Notes under the pieces: model-generated
Databases searched by the model: none
Seen by the model: the letters and a program-made list of their open reading frames with translations, nothing else
What the model was told of the DNA's origin: nothing
Assembly (NCBI GenBank): GCA_963837815.1
Contig: CAWIOS010000009.1
Span: 806,001-870,000 of the forward strand
Reading direction: 5' to 3'
DNA from: Fen-1273 sp963837815
GTDB taxonomy: Bacteria; Bacteroidota; Ignavibacteria; UBA10030; UBA6906
Length of the DNA: 64,000 nt
Made by a program: the position numbers and the translations under genes
Shown: piece after piece, positions 7,699 through 16,815 of the stretch
How the letters are laid out: each line of letters begins with the position of its first letter
Numbering within the stretch: position 1 is the stretch's first letter

Positions 7699-9261
7699 AT
7701 GGCAACGGTAGCAGGACGAGGCAAATCGGTCCTGGGCGTCTTTGTCGATGGTCTGGATGTGAAGCTCGCGCACCTGACCATGCGCAAGAAGCGCGTTGTC
7801 GTCCAGGAGCTGAAGTCAGCAACGCTCATCACGAAGCTCCAGGAGCAGAAGCTGGCAGAGACCATGGTCCCGGCCATGGGCGACAGCACCGACGCGTTCA
7901 GCCTCGGTGAGGGTTCGACGACGGACGCGGTTCCCGAAGCGCAGACGGAAGACAATAATGCGGTCCTCCTGGGCCTCCTTGCCCAGTACCCGGCGAACAA
8001 GTACTCGCTCACGTACAGCCTTGCCGAGCCGGCGATCTATTATCACGTGCTTGAGAGCGACTTTGGCCTGAAAGGGACGAAGCTCAAGGACCGCATACTC
8101 GAGGAGCTGAAGAACATCCGCGCGTTCCAGCCGGCCGCCGACGCGGTGGACGCGATACGGACGGACGAGGGAAACCTTCTCTGCATCGTCCGCGAAGACG
8201 GCCTGAGCCTTATCAACTCGCTGGAAAACGTCAAGGGCTTCATCGGCGGGCGCATTCCGTTCATCCCGGCGATCGACAGTTCCGACGTCTCCCTGATGAA
8301 CCTGGTCCGGCTCAACTACGACCTCCAGCCGCAGGAGGTCTCAGTCATCATCTACGTCGGGGTGGAATTCACGCGCCTGATATTCATGCGCGGCGACCAG
8401 TTCTACCAGTTCGCCCCTATCCTGGGGGAAGGGTACGATTCGCCGAACCTCCTGAACACGGTCTACAGCCGCCTCCTCCTGGAACAGGACAACCTGGCGA
8501 TCCCGCGCATCAACAGGATCATCCTTGCCGGGGAATCGAAGCGGATAGGGTTCCGGGACTTCCTGCTCCAGCAGCTTCCCGACCAGGAGGTGGAATACCT
8601 TCTCGCCCCCCGTCTCGACACGTCCCAGCTCAGCGCGGAGCAGCAGGAGACGATCTCCGACTATGCAGTCCCGATCGGTGCCGCCTGGAAGGTGCTCGAC
8701 CCGGACAACGCGAGCGTGTACGCGATCAACCTGCTGCCGGCGGAGGTCCGCGAGGGCCAGCGTGTTTTCAAGCTTGCGTGGCACGGTTACCTGCTCATGC
8801 TGCTCCTGTTCCTCTCGACCCTGTTCTTTACCTGGACGATCGCGCAGAAGACGAAGGAGATCAAGGAGCTCAAAGAGGTCCTGACGCTGAAGGAAGGCCA
8901 GCGCGCGGAGAACCAGACGCTGGCGAGCTCGATCGACGCCCTGCAGCAGCAGCTGGTCCGGTACAAGACTTCCCTTGCGCTCTACGATTCCCTTGTGCCG
9001 GGATCCGAGCGGTGGAGCAAGGTTCTGACGCAGATCAGCCACGGCGTGGAGGATCTGAACTCGATCTGGCTCTCCGATTTCACCGCGGGGGACGTCGGCG
9101 TCCTCCATATGAACGGGTTTGCGGTGTACCGCACGCGCATTCCGCGGCTCTCCACCCTGTTTGACAATTCTCTCCTGAAGGAGGTCGACGTGCAGGCGAT
9201 ACGCGAGCAGACCGTGTACCGGTACCAGATTGAAGTCCCGGCGCCGGCCCCCGGTCAGTAA
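7699..9261 (+). CDS. PilM-PilN-like fusion protein (actin-like domain plus membrane/coiled-coil domain)
   Basis: A protein of 520 residues that appears to join two pilus alignment proteins. Residues 1-350 resemble the actin-fold PilM/GspL cytoplasmic domain ('VLGVFVDGLDVKLAHL' at the start, then alternating strands and helices). A transmembrane helix (about 362-384, YLLMLLLFLSTLFFTWTI) follows, then a coiled coil (about 385-430) and a C-terminal PilN-like domain. GspL of type II secretion has this layout in one chain, whereas PilM and PilN are normally separate. An in-frame start 42 bases upstream would overlap pilT; I prefer ATG 7699, since the domain begins right after it and AAAAGG lies upstream. 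The pilO-like gene follows by 24 bases. Confidence 0.72.
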   Translation: MATVAGRGKSVLGVFVDGLDVKLAHLTMRKKRVVVQELKSATLITKLQEQKLAETMVPAMGDSTDAFSLGEGSTTDAVPEAQTEDNNAVLLGLLAQYPANKYSLTYSLAEPAIYYHVLESDFGLKGTKLKDRILEELKNIRAFQPAADAVDAIRTDEGNLLCIVREDGLSLINSLENVKGFIGGRIPFIPAIDSSDVSLMNLVRLNYDLQPQEVSVIIYVGVEFTRLIFMRGDQFYQFAPILGEGYDSPNLLNTVYSRLLLEQDNLAIPRINRIILAGESKRIGFRDFLLQQLPDQEVEYLLAPRLDTSQLSAEQQETISDYAVPIGAAWKVLDPDNASVYAINLLPAEVREGQRVFKLAWHGYLLMLLLFLSTLFFTWTIAQKTKEIKELKEVLTLKEGQRAENQTLASSIDALQQQLVRYKTSLALYDSLVPGSERWSKVLTQISHGVEDLNSIWLSDFTAGDVGVLHMNGFAVYRTRIPRLSTLFDNSLLKEVDVQAIREQTVYRYQIEVPAPAPGQ

Positions 9262-9285
9262 GTACCCAGGAAAAGGAGAACCGCC

Positions 9286-10182
9286 GTGTCATATAAAATA
9301 CGAAACAGCATCGCGCTCGGCATCCTCTTCATGCTGATCCTGGGGGTGGGGACGTATATCCGCGTGTTCAATCTCCCCCGGAAGGCGAACACGATCCAGA
9401 AACAGGTGAAGCAGATCGACGACGAGCTCCAGAACACGCCGAACCTCGTCAACCAGTTCAACGACCTGAGCGCGCTCCTCACAGACACCCAGAAGCGGTG
9501 GGAGAACCGGAACAAGGACATCCCCCCGGTGGACATCACCTCCCAGAGCTACGCGTACTTCAGCCGGCTGATCGACCTGAGCGGTTACGTGAAGCTCGAC
9601 ATGGTCTACAACGGGCTCCAGTCGCACGGCAACTACGGGTACAACATCTACAACCTGAAGGGGGAGGCCCCGTTCGACAATTTCTACAGGTTCATCTGGT
9701 ACCTGGAAAACGACAGGAAGCTCTACAAGATACAGATGATCTCGCTGAAGGGGATCGAGGTGGCTCCCACGGAAAAGGAAGAGGGGAAAGTGCTCGTGAC
9801 GTTTGACATGGTCGTGCACGCCTATTTTTCGTCCGTCGCGGAGCTTTCGAGCTCGATGGGGGAGCGTTCGATCACGCCGAACACGCTGAACGTGGATCCC
9901 TTCACGCCCGTGATTTCAAGCGGCATCCCGCCGAACACCCGTTCGCTCGTGGAGCTCGAGCGCTCGGACCTCAAGGCGGTCATCACCGGGAAAGCGTACG
10001 TTCTCGACCAGGACAACAACATCCGGACCCTGCAGGAGGGAGACGAGATCTATCTGGGGTATGTGACAAAGATCGACCCCGAAGGGGGGCGCATCGAGGG
10101 GACCCTGAACAAGGGAGGGATCATCGAGAAGGTTGAGCTGAAGATCCGCTACGGACCACTTCAAACAGTTGTAAAAAAATAG
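9286..10182 (+). CDS. PilO-PilP-like inner-membrane alignment protein
   Basis: A protein of 298 residues with one transmembrane helix near the N-terminus (about 8-25), a coiled-coil stretch (about 30-60, KANTIQKQVKQIDDELQN), a ferredoxin-fold-like PilO region (about 80-190) and a C-terminal beta domain (about 225-290, SDLKAVITGKAYVLDQDNN...) of the kind seen in PilP, which contacts the secretin. A single chain would thus replace separate PilO and PilP. The start is GTG 9286, supported by AAGGAG at 9272-9278. It sits between the PilM-N fusion and the secretin, the usual place for these proteins. The PilP part of the call is weaker than the PilO part. Confidence 0.68.
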   Translation: MSYKIRNSIALGILFMLILGVGTYIRVFNLPRKANTIQKQVKQIDDELQNTPNLVNQFNDLSALLTDTQKRWENRNKDIPPVDITSQSYAYFSRLIDLSGYVKLDMVYNGLQSHGNYGYNIYNLKGEAPFDNFYRFIWYLENDRKLYKIQMISLKGIEVAPTEKEEGKVLVTFDMVVHAYFSSVAELSSSMGERSITPNTLNVDPFTPVISSGIPPNTRSLVELERSDLKAVITGKAYVLDQDNNIRTLQEGDEIYLGYVTKIDPEGGRIEGTLNKGGIIEKVELKIRYGPLQTVVKK

Positions 10183-10195
10183 GATCGAGGAGATC

Positions 10196-11455
10196 ATGAA
10201 GAAGACAGCGTTGTTGGCGCTTCTGGCAATCGCGTGCTTCGCAGGGAAATCTGCGTATGCCCAGGGTGGGGGGGACCAGGCATGGAACAAGCAGACGCGG
10301 CCGTACACGTCTCCCCAGGAGCTCGTGTCCATCGCGCCGACAACGCCCCTGGACAGGGCCCTCACGGCGATAAGCGAGATCAGCAAGAAGTTCACGGGGA
10401 AGATCATCGTCGACACCGAGCACCGGACGATGCCGATCAACGTGGACATCCAGGGGATGCAGTGGAAGGACGCCCTCGAGGCGATCTGCAGGAAAAACGA
10501 CATCTGGTTCACGGAATATGAGAACTACATCCAGATTGGGACCGGTAGCCAGGACAATGGAAAGGCGCAGCCCGGCGCCATCACGCCGACGGGACCCTCG
10601 GGCGGCGGCGGCGGGAGCATCGAGATCCAGAAGGAACCGGCGAATTTCAGGAGCCGCGAGGTCAAGATCGAGACGGTCTTCTTTGAAGTCAACCTGACGA
10701 AGCTCGACGAGGAAGGGATCGACTGGAAGTTCATGAAGAGCACGAGCAGCGTCGACATCAACTCGTCGTTCCTGGGAGCGACGCAGGTCACGAGCACGAT
10801 TTTCAAAACCGAGGTGACGCCGCACGTCAGTTTCGCGAACCTCGATTTCATCGCGAGCATCTTCTCGAATTACGAGCTCGGCGATATCATGAGCAGCCCG
10901 ACGCTCGTCGTCCGGTCGGGAATGCAGGGGCGCATCCAGGTCGGCCAGGACTTCTCCATCCGCGAGCGTGATTTCGCGGGGAACCTCATCGACAAGTTCT
11001 ACAGCGCGGGCACGATCGCGACGATCACCCCGCAGGTGATCACGGAGCAGGGGGTGAATTTCATCCACATGAACGTGGACGTCGAACGGAGCTCGGTCCA
11101 GCCGGGGGCGATAAGCACGATTATCAACAAGACAAAAGCCACGACGAACCTCCTCCTTCTGGACGGCGAAGAGACGATCATCGGCGGTCTGTACAACTCC
11201 GAGACCGACGTCATACGGGAAGGGGTGCCGTTCCTGAAGGACCTTCCCTGGTACGTCTTCGGGCTCAGGTACATATTCGGTTTCAACAGCGACAACCTGG
11301 TCAAGAAGGAGCTCGTGATCCTCATAAAGGCGGAACTTGTTCCCACGCTCCAGGAGCGGATCACGCAGAAAACGAAGGAAGACGGCATATTTGACAGGTG
11401 GCTGCTGGATCAGTTGAAGTATGAACGTCACGTCGTGAACAAAAGGGGAGAGTGA
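10196..11455 (+). CDS. pilQ: Secretin (PilQ/GspD family), short form
   Basis: Outer-membrane channel protein of 419 residues with a signal peptide (about 1-22, ending AYAQ). An N-terminal N0/STN-like domain (about 50-115, TPLDRALTAISEISKKFTGK) is followed by a Gly-rich linker near 130-140 and then the secretin domain (about 150-390). The C-terminal secretin signature is clear: VPFLKDLPWYVFGLRYIFG near 345, preceded by the DGEETIIGGL segment. Most PilQ and GspD proteins are 550-750 residues with several N domains; this one has only one recognisable N domain, so the periplasmic vestibule must be short. It follows the pilO-like gene by 13 bases. Confidence 0.87.
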   Translation: MKKTALLALLAIACFAGKSAYAQGGGDQAWNKQTRPYTSPQELVSIAPTTPLDRALTAISEISKKFTGKIIVDTEHRTMPINVDIQGMQWKDALEAICRKNDIWFTEYENYIQIGTGSQDNGKAQPGAITPTGPSGGGGGSIEIQKEPANFRSREVKIETVFFEVNLTKLDEEGIDWKFMKSTSSVDINSSFLGATQVTSTIFKTEVTPHVSFANLDFIASIFSNYELGDIMSSPTLVVRSGMQGRIQVGQDFSIRERDFAGNLIDKFYSAGTIATITPQVITEQGVNFIHMNVDVERSSVQPGAISTIINKTKATTNLLLLDGEETIIGGLYNSETDVIREGVPFLKDLPWYVFGLRYIFGFNSDNLVKKELVILIKAELVPTLQERITQKTKEDGIFDRWLLDQLKYERHVVNKRGE

Positions 11456-11495
11456 CGGCGGCTGACAGGGGCCAAAAACTAAAGGACGGCAACCT

Positions 11496-12977
11496 ATGAG
11501 CAAAACAATCCGGGGGTTTTTCTTCGCTGCGGCGATGGGGGTGCTCGCCGTGTCGTGCAACAACAGCACTTCAAACGGTCCCGCGCCGGGACAGGGTACC
11601 GTTGCCGGCGTCGTCACGGATGCGACCTCGTCCGCCAATCTTGCCGGCGTGACGGTGACCGCGCAGCCTATCGGCGCAGGCGCCTCGACTGGAACGACGG
11701 ACGCAAACGGGAAGTACAGCTTCACGTTCACGATTGACAGCACCTCGTCGGCGCAGCTCACGTTCCATTTGTCCGGTTACCGGGACACCGCCATCATCGC
11801 CCCCCTGGCCTCGAACCAGATCACGCAGCTCAACGTGGCCATGGCGCGCAGGTCCCAGATCAGCGGCGGCGGCGGCAGCGGCATCGCGCAGACAATAGCG
11901 TTTCTCGGGGCGGCTCCACCCGAAATCCAGGTGAAGGGAGTCGGCGGAACGGAAACGACGACACTGACGTGGGAGGTGCGCGACTCGCTGGGTCTCCCGA
12001 TAGACGCTACCCATGCGATCCAGCTGACGTTCACGATCTCCAACGGGCCGAACGGAGGGGAGTTTCTTTCTCCCGCCTACGTGACGACGAATGCGAACGG
12101 GCAGGCGATAATGACGCTCAGCTCGGGGATCCGCTCCGGAGTCGTGCAGGTCACGGCCACGGGCTCTGTCGCCACGGGCACGGTGACGTCTACTCCGGTG
12201 CGCATCGTGATTGACGCGGGGTTCCCCGACCAGACGCATTTCACGTTCGGTGCGCCCAAGTACAATCTCCCGATCCTCGACGTGTTCGGCGTGCACAGCC
12301 CGGTGAGCGTCCTCGTCGGGGACAAGTGGAGTAACCCGGTTGCCCCGAACACGGCGGTCTACTTCAGCAGCACCGCCGGGGTCATGGAAGCGAAGGTCTT
12401 CACGGACGCCGACGGGCAGGGAACGGCAAATCTCATAAGCGGGAATCCCCTGCCGTTCGGCGCGGCCTCGGCACCCGTCAACGGGACCCGGCCGTCCGGC
12501 AACGGCTACAACTACATCTCGGCAAGGACCGTCGGGCAGTCGGGTTCGCTGGCGACGACGACGACGATAAGCGACAGCATCCTCGTTCTCTGGAGCGGTG
12601 TGGCGACAATATCGAATTTCGCGCCGGGAACGTTCAACATTCCGAACGGCGGAAGCCAGGCGTTCACGTTCACCGTTTCCGACGAGCTTGCGCATCCTCT
12701 CTCCTCCGGGACGACGATATCGGTGATTGCCGCGATACCGCCCCCCCCCGATCCCAATTCGCCGCAGAACACCGTCATCGTGACGTTCGGACTGGGCGGG
12801 GCGGTGACGCTGAACGACATACTCTCGCCCGGGCCCGGCGCCACGGCGTTCTCGTGCAAGCTGAGCGACGGGAACACGGAGTTGTACGATACGCTCGGCA
12901 CCCGGGTAACGCTGACGGTCTTCGTGACCGGGCCGAACGGGCAGGCGTCGTACACGATCGACGGTCTCTGCCACTAG
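11496..12977 (+). CDS. Lipoprotein with carboxypeptidase-regulatory and Big_1-type Ig domains
   Basis: A 493-residue exported protein. The N-terminus MSKTIRGFFFAAAMGVLAVSCNN has a lipobox (LAVSC), so the mature protein should be lipid-anchored at Cys21. Residues about 35-110 form a carboxypeptidase regulatory-like beta domain (GTVAGVVTDATSSANLAGVTV). Residues about 140-240 and 270-370 look like Big_1/invasin-type Ig domains, and the rest is further beta-rich sequence. It lies 40 bases after the secretin and before the operon terminator, so it is probably made with the secretion machine, as an exposed component or as a substrate. The choice between these is open. Confidence 0.72.
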   Translation: MSKTIRGFFFAAAMGVLAVSCNNSTSNGPAPGQGTVAGVVTDATSSANLAGVTVTAQPIGAGASTGTTDANGKYSFTFTIDSTSSAQLTFHLSGYRDTAIIAPLASNQITQLNVAMARRSQISGGGGSGIAQTIAFLGAAPPEIQVKGVGGTETTTLTWEVRDSLGLPIDATHAIQLTFTISNGPNGGEFLSPAYVTTNANGQAIMTLSSGIRSGVVQVTATGSVATGTVTSTPVRIVIDAGFPDQTHFTFGAPKYNLPILDVFGVHSPVSVLVGDKWSNPVAPNTAVYFSSTAGVMEAKVFTDADGQGTANLISGNPLPFGAASAPVNGTRPSGNGYNYISARTVGQSGSLATTTTISDSILVLWSGVATISNFAPGTFNIPNGGSQAFTFTVSDELAHPLSSGTTISVIAAIPPPPDPNSPQNTVIVTFGLGGAVTLNDILSPGPGATAFSCKLSDGNTELYDTLGTRVTLTVFVTGPNGQASYTIDGLCH

Positions 12978-13000
12978 GTTCCGGACATACGCGTCTCCAG

Positions 13001-13036
13001 GCCCCCGCGCTCTTTCCGCGGGGGCTTGTGTTTTTT
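13001..13036 (+). terminator. Intrinsic terminator of the pilus/secretion cluster
   Basis: A perfect 9-bp stem GCCCCCGCG (13001-13009) / CGCGGGGGC (13017-13025) with a 7-base loop is followed by TTGTGTTTTTT. It lies 24 bases after the lipoprotein stop and before uvrA. Confidence 0.88.
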
Positions 13037-13121
13037 CCCCCGCCGCCGTAGCTTAGAGATTCCGGCATCAGGCCGCCCGCCGGGTCACCCCCGGCGCATG
13101 GTTCAGGACACTGTGCACTCT

Positions 13122-15911
13122 ATGGAAACCTCGATCACGATCCGCGGCGCGCGGGTCCACAATCTGAAAAATGTCAGCATCGATATTCCCAGAAACAGAC
13201 TCATCGTCATCACCGGGGTCAGCGGCTCGGGAAAATCCAGCCTGGCATTCGACACGATCTACGCCGAGGGGCAGAGGCGGTATGTCGAGAGCCTCTCGTC
13301 CTATGCGCGCCAGTTCCTCGAGCGGATGGACAAGCCGGACGTCGACCTGATTCAGGGGATCGGCCCGGCGATGGCAATCGAACAGAAGACGAATACGCGG
13401 AACCCCCGTTCCACCGTCGGGACGTCGACGGAAGTCTACGATTATCTCAGGCTCCTTTTCGCGCGGGTGGGGCGGACCTACTGCCGCAAGTGCGGGCGGA
13501 TGGTAACGCGGGATTCCGTGAGGACCGTCGAATCCGCGCTCCGCGAGAGAATCGCCGCTGAGGGGAAGGAACTGAAGGTTCTTGTCACGTTCCCCCTCCC
13601 GGTCCATTCCCGGGAGCCCCTGGCAGACTCGCTTGCGAATATCAAGAGGGAGGGATTCTTCAGGATCGTCGTGGGGGAGGAGATCGTCGACCTGAACGAA
13701 TCCGCGGGGCCTGCCAAAGCCCCCCCTGCCGGGATACTCGTTCTTGTCGACAGGCTCGTGATACGGGATGAAGAGAGAAATGACCGGCTTGCCGACTCGG
13801 TGGAGTCGGCGTTTGCCTCGGGGAACGGGAAGGCGTCACTCATCGTGCCGGGGGCCGGCCCTCCGCTCGCGTTCAACCAGAACTTTGCGTGCCCGGACTG
13901 CCATATCGACTACGAGGAACCCGACCCGCGCCTCTTTTCATTCAACAATCCCTTCGGCGCCTGCCCGGAGTGCCAGGGATTCGGGAGGGCCGTGGGGATC
14001 GACATGGACCTTGTCGTTCCCGACAGGAAGAGGACTCTGCGCGAAGGGGCGATACAGCCCTGGTCCACGCCGAAATTCAAGGAATGGCTCCGCGCGCTCG
14101 TCCGGGCTTCACGGAAGTGGGAAATCAGGCTCGACGTTCCCTTTGCGGAGCTCGACGCGAGGGAGGTTCGCCTGATACGGGAGGGGACCGGGGATTTCGA
14201 AGGGGTGGACAGGTTCTTCCGGATGATCGAAAAGAAATCGTACAAGATCTACTACCGGGTGCTCCTGAGCAGGTACAGGGGGTACACGACATGTCCCGCC
14301 TGCGGGGGTGCCCGCCTCCGCCCTGAGGCCCTCGCGGTCCGCGTCGGGGAAAAAGGGATCGCCGACGTTGTCGGACTCACGATATCCGGCGTGCGGGAGT
14401 ATCTCACGTCGCTCCGCCTCTCGGGGGAGGAAAGCGCCATCGCGCGGCGGATACTGGAGGAGTTGAAAAGGCGCATCGCGTACCTCGACGATGTCGGCAT
14501 CGGCTATCTGACGCTTGACCGGTTGTCAAGCACGCTCTCGGGGGGGGAATCGCAGCGCATAAACCTCGCAACGTCTCTCGGATCATCCCTTGTCGGGGCG
14601 GTGTACGTTCTCGACGAACCGAGCATCGGTCTCCACCCCCGGGATAACGACAGGCTCATACGGATCCTCAGGGCGCTCAGGGACGCGGGAAACACGGTGA
14701 TCGTTGTGGAACACGACGCCGGCATGATGCGGGCTGCCGACATGATTGTGGACATGGGTCCGCGTGCGGGGGAACACGGGGGGGAGGTTGTCGCCGCGGG
14801 GACGCTCGGGGAGATCCTGAAGGACACGCACTCCCTCACGGGCGCGTACCTGAGCGGGAAAGCGAAGATCCCCGTCCCCGGATCCCGCCGCGCCCCTACC
14901 GGGCTGGAGATACGGATCGAAGGGGCATCCCGGCATAATCTCAAGGGGATCGACGTCACGATCCCGCTTCACCTGCTCGTCTGCGTCACGGGCGTCAGCG
15001 GGAGCGGGAAGAGCACGCTCGTCCACGAAGTCCTGTACGGCGGATTGAAGCGCGCGATGGCCGGCACGGGGGCTCCCCCCGGGGCCTGCCGGTCGATCAC
15101 GGGGCACGAGGAGCTCTCGAGCGTGGAACTCGTCGACCAGTCGCCGATCGGCAGGAGCCCCCGCTCGAACCCGGTCACGTACATACAGGTCTTCGACCAG
15201 ATCCGGACACTCTTCGCCGCAACCCAGTCGGCGAAGATCCACGGCTTCACGCCGGGGATGTTCTCGTTCAACGTTCCGGGGGGGAGATGCGACGAGTGCG
15301 AGGGGGACGGGGTCGTCAGGGTCGAAATGCAGTTCCTGGCCGATCTCTTCCTCCCGTGCGACGTGTGCAAGGGGAAACGGTACAAGAAAGAAATCCTCGA
15401 CGTCCGTTACAGGGGGAAGAACATCGATGATGTCCTGGGTCTCACCGTCACCGAAGCGATCGCATTTTTCGGGCAGGATGCCCAGGGAAGGAAAGTGGCC
15501 CAGCGTCTGAGCATCCTTGACGAGGTCGGCCTCGGGTACATCCGCCTTGGACAGCCCGCGACGTCCCTCTCCGGGGGGGAGGCGCAGCGTATCAAGCTTG
15601 CGGCGCACCTTGCGGCGCCCGCCGCAGACAGGCACGTCCTGTTCATATTTGACGAGCCGACGACGGGGCTTCACTTCGACGACATCGCCAGGCTCCTCCG
15701 GTGCTTCAACGCGCTCATTGAAGCCGGGAACTCGGTCGTCATCATCGAGCACAATCTCGACGTCATCAAGTGCGCCGACTACGTCATCGATCTCGGGCCG
15801 GAAGCGGGGGAAGGGGGGGGAAAGGTGGTGTCTGCGGGAACGCCGGAGGTGATCGCCGCGGATCCTTCGTCACACACGGGGAAGCACCTTCAGGCCTCGC
15901 TCTCCCCGTGA
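13122..15911 (+). CDS. uvrA: UvrABC excinuclease subunit A
   Basis: DNA damage-recognition ATPase of nucleotide excision repair, loaded with UvrB. With ATG 13122 it has 929 residues, close to the family norm of about 940. Walker A motifs GVSGSGKSS (near 32) and GVSGSGKST (near 623) and two LSGGE signatures mark the duplicated ABC modules. Zinc-binding cysteine pairs are CPDC...CPEC near 257-285 and CDEC...CDVC near 723-749. The start was chosen because the family begins a few residues before I-x-I-R-G-A-R-x-H-N-L-K-N; in-frame codons at 13098 and 13026 would add a tail without similarity and the latter lies inside the terminator. No strong Shine-Dalgarno is visible. Confidence 0.95.
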   Translation: METSITIRGARVHNLKNVSIDIPRNRLIVITGVSGSGKSSLAFDTIYAEGQRRYVESLSSYARQFLERMDKPDVDLIQGIGPAMAIEQKTNTRNPRSTVGTSTEVYDYLRLLFARVGRTYCRKCGRMVTRDSVRTVESALRERIAAEGKELKVLVTFPLPVHSREPLADSLANIKREGFFRIVVGEEIVDLNESAGPAKAPPAGILVLVDRLVIRDEERNDRLADSVESAFASGNGKASLIVPGAGPPLAFNQNFACPDCHIDYEEPDPRLFSFNNPFGACPECQGFGRAVGIDMDLVVPDRKRTLREGAIQPWSTPKFKEWLRALVRASRKWEIRLDVPFAELDAREVRLIREGTGDFEGVDRFFRMIEKKSYKIYYRVLLSRYRGYTTCPACGGARLRPEALAVRVGEKGIADVVGLTISGVREYLTSLRLSGEESAIARRILEELKRRIAYLDDVGIGYLTLDRLSSTLSGGESQRINLATSLGSSLVGAVYVLDEPSIGLHPRDNDRLIRILRALRDAGNTVIVVEHDAGMMRAADMIVDMGPRAGEHGGEVVAAGTLGEILKDTHSLTGAYLSGKAKIPVPGSRRAPTGLEIRIEGASRHNLKGIDVTIPLHLLVCVTGVSGSGKSTLVHEVLYGGLKRAMAGTGAPPGACRSITGHEELSSVELVDQSPIGRSPRSNPVTYIQVFDQIRTLFAATQSAKIHGFTPGMFSFNVPGGRCDECEGDGVVRVEMQFLADLFLPCDVCKGKRYKKEILDVRYRGKNIDDVLGLTVTEAIAFFGQDAQGRKVAQRLSILDEVGLGYIRLGQPATSLSGGEAQRIKLAAHLAAPAADRHVLFIFDEPTTGLHFDDIARLLRCFNALIEAGNSVVIIEHNLDVIKCADYVIDLGPEAGEGGGKVVSAGTPEVIAADPSSHTGKHLQASLSP

Positions 15912-15921
15912 TACACGTCAC

Positions 15922-16023
15922 CAACGGGAAACCGTTGATGTTGTAGGTTGTTCACGCCGTAACAAAGAAAGGCATTGGTACTGCTGCGGATGAAGGGGAT
16001 TTCCGGAGTGTGCCAGTGCCTTT
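15922..16023. terminator. Convergent terminator region between uvrA and an outer-membrane protein gene
   Basis: Two stems are visible. CAACGG/CCGTTG (15922-15937) closes a GAAA tetraloop 11 bases after the uvrA stop. AAAGGCATTGG (15968-15978) pairs with CCAGTGCCTTT (16013-16023) with one G-U pair; read on the minus strand it is followed by a TTTCTTTGTT tract, which suits termination of the minus-strand gene ending at 16029. Confidence 0.5.
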
Positions 16024-16028
16024 CGCCA

Positions 16029-16781
16029 TTAATATCCGAGCCCCACATTCACCGTGATGAAAAACCCTCCGAAGTCGTTCTTCGTCCCCGAGAGGAGCCC
16101 CGTGTTGACGTCGTACAGCGACGGCAGGCCGTTCCCCATGAGATAGGTGAAATAGTACCGGAAGTTCACGCCGAACACCCCCGATCCGGCACCGCCGAAA
16201 TTCGCCCCGAATCCCACGTACGCCGATGCCGTGTAATGGGGCGTGCCCCGGCTGAAGCTGTGGAAGAACTCCACCTGGTTGACCGCGATGCTCCCGTCGG
16301 GCTGGGGGACGAGGTCCACGTACGGGGACATATAGATGAGCGTCGGGCCGACCGCGAAGTTCACGTACGGCCGGAACGTGTCGACGATGTCCTCGCGGAA
16401 GAGCCTGTACTGGATGCCGAACATGAGGGGGAGGACCATGAACCGGTTCAGCTTCCCCGGGACCGTCGTGTTCCCGTAGATGTCGTACTGCTCGATCTCC
16501 CGGGAGTCCTTCGCCTCGGAGACCGAGAAATTGACGAATCCGAACATGTCCGAAGTGAACTCCCGCCTGTAAAATGTCCCCATTCCGAACCCGCTTGCGG
16601 AGATCATGATGTCGACCCCCCAGGTATTGAGGTATTCCCCCTGGTCATACGTCGTTATCACCGTCTCTTGGGATGTGCTGTCGGCATGTCCGGGGTATGA
16701 GCGTGACTGCGCGCAGGCGGGGCCGCACGCGGCCGTGTAAAGAACGAAAAAGAGAGGGATGGCGTAACAGGTTCGGCGCAT
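16029..16781 (-). CDS. Predicted outer-membrane beta-barrel protein
   Basis: A 250-residue protein with a signal peptide (MRRTCYAIPLFFVLYTAACGPACAQ). The rest alternates hydrophobic and polar residues with many aromatic and glycine residues (GFGANFGGAGSGVFGVNFRYYF) and ends in ...ITVNVGLGY, an aromatic C-terminus typical of BAM substrates. I therefore call a small outer-membrane barrel, family unknown. The in-frame start 45 bases further upstream is less likely: ATG 16781 begins the signal peptide and is preceded by GAGGAG at good distance. The gene follows the rRNA methyltransferase on the same strand, 34 bases apart. A lipid-modified form is unlikely because the Cys at AACGP is not in a standard lipobox. 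Confidence 0.65.
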   Translation of the reverse strand: MRRTCYAIPLFFVLYTAACGPACAQSRSYPGHADSTSQETVITTYDQGEYLNTWGVDIMISASGFGMGTFYRREFTSDMFGFVNFSVSEAKDSREIEQYDIYGNTTVPGKLNRFMVLPLMFGIQYRLFREDIVDTFRPYVNFAVGPTLIYMSPYVDLVPQPDGSIAVNQVEFFHSFSRGTPHYTASAYVGFGANFGGAGSGVFGVNFRYYFTYLMGNGLPSLYDVNTGLLSGTKNDFGGFFITVNVGLGY

Positions 16782-16815
16782 TGGCGTATCGCTCCTCGTG
16801 ACGTTTGTCCTGGTG

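Noticed and set aside
13026..13121. Longer N-terminus of UvrA from TTG 13026 or ATG 13098
   Set aside because: The first lies inside the upstream terminator, and neither extension looks like UvrA, which starts just before the ITIRGARVHNLKN block.
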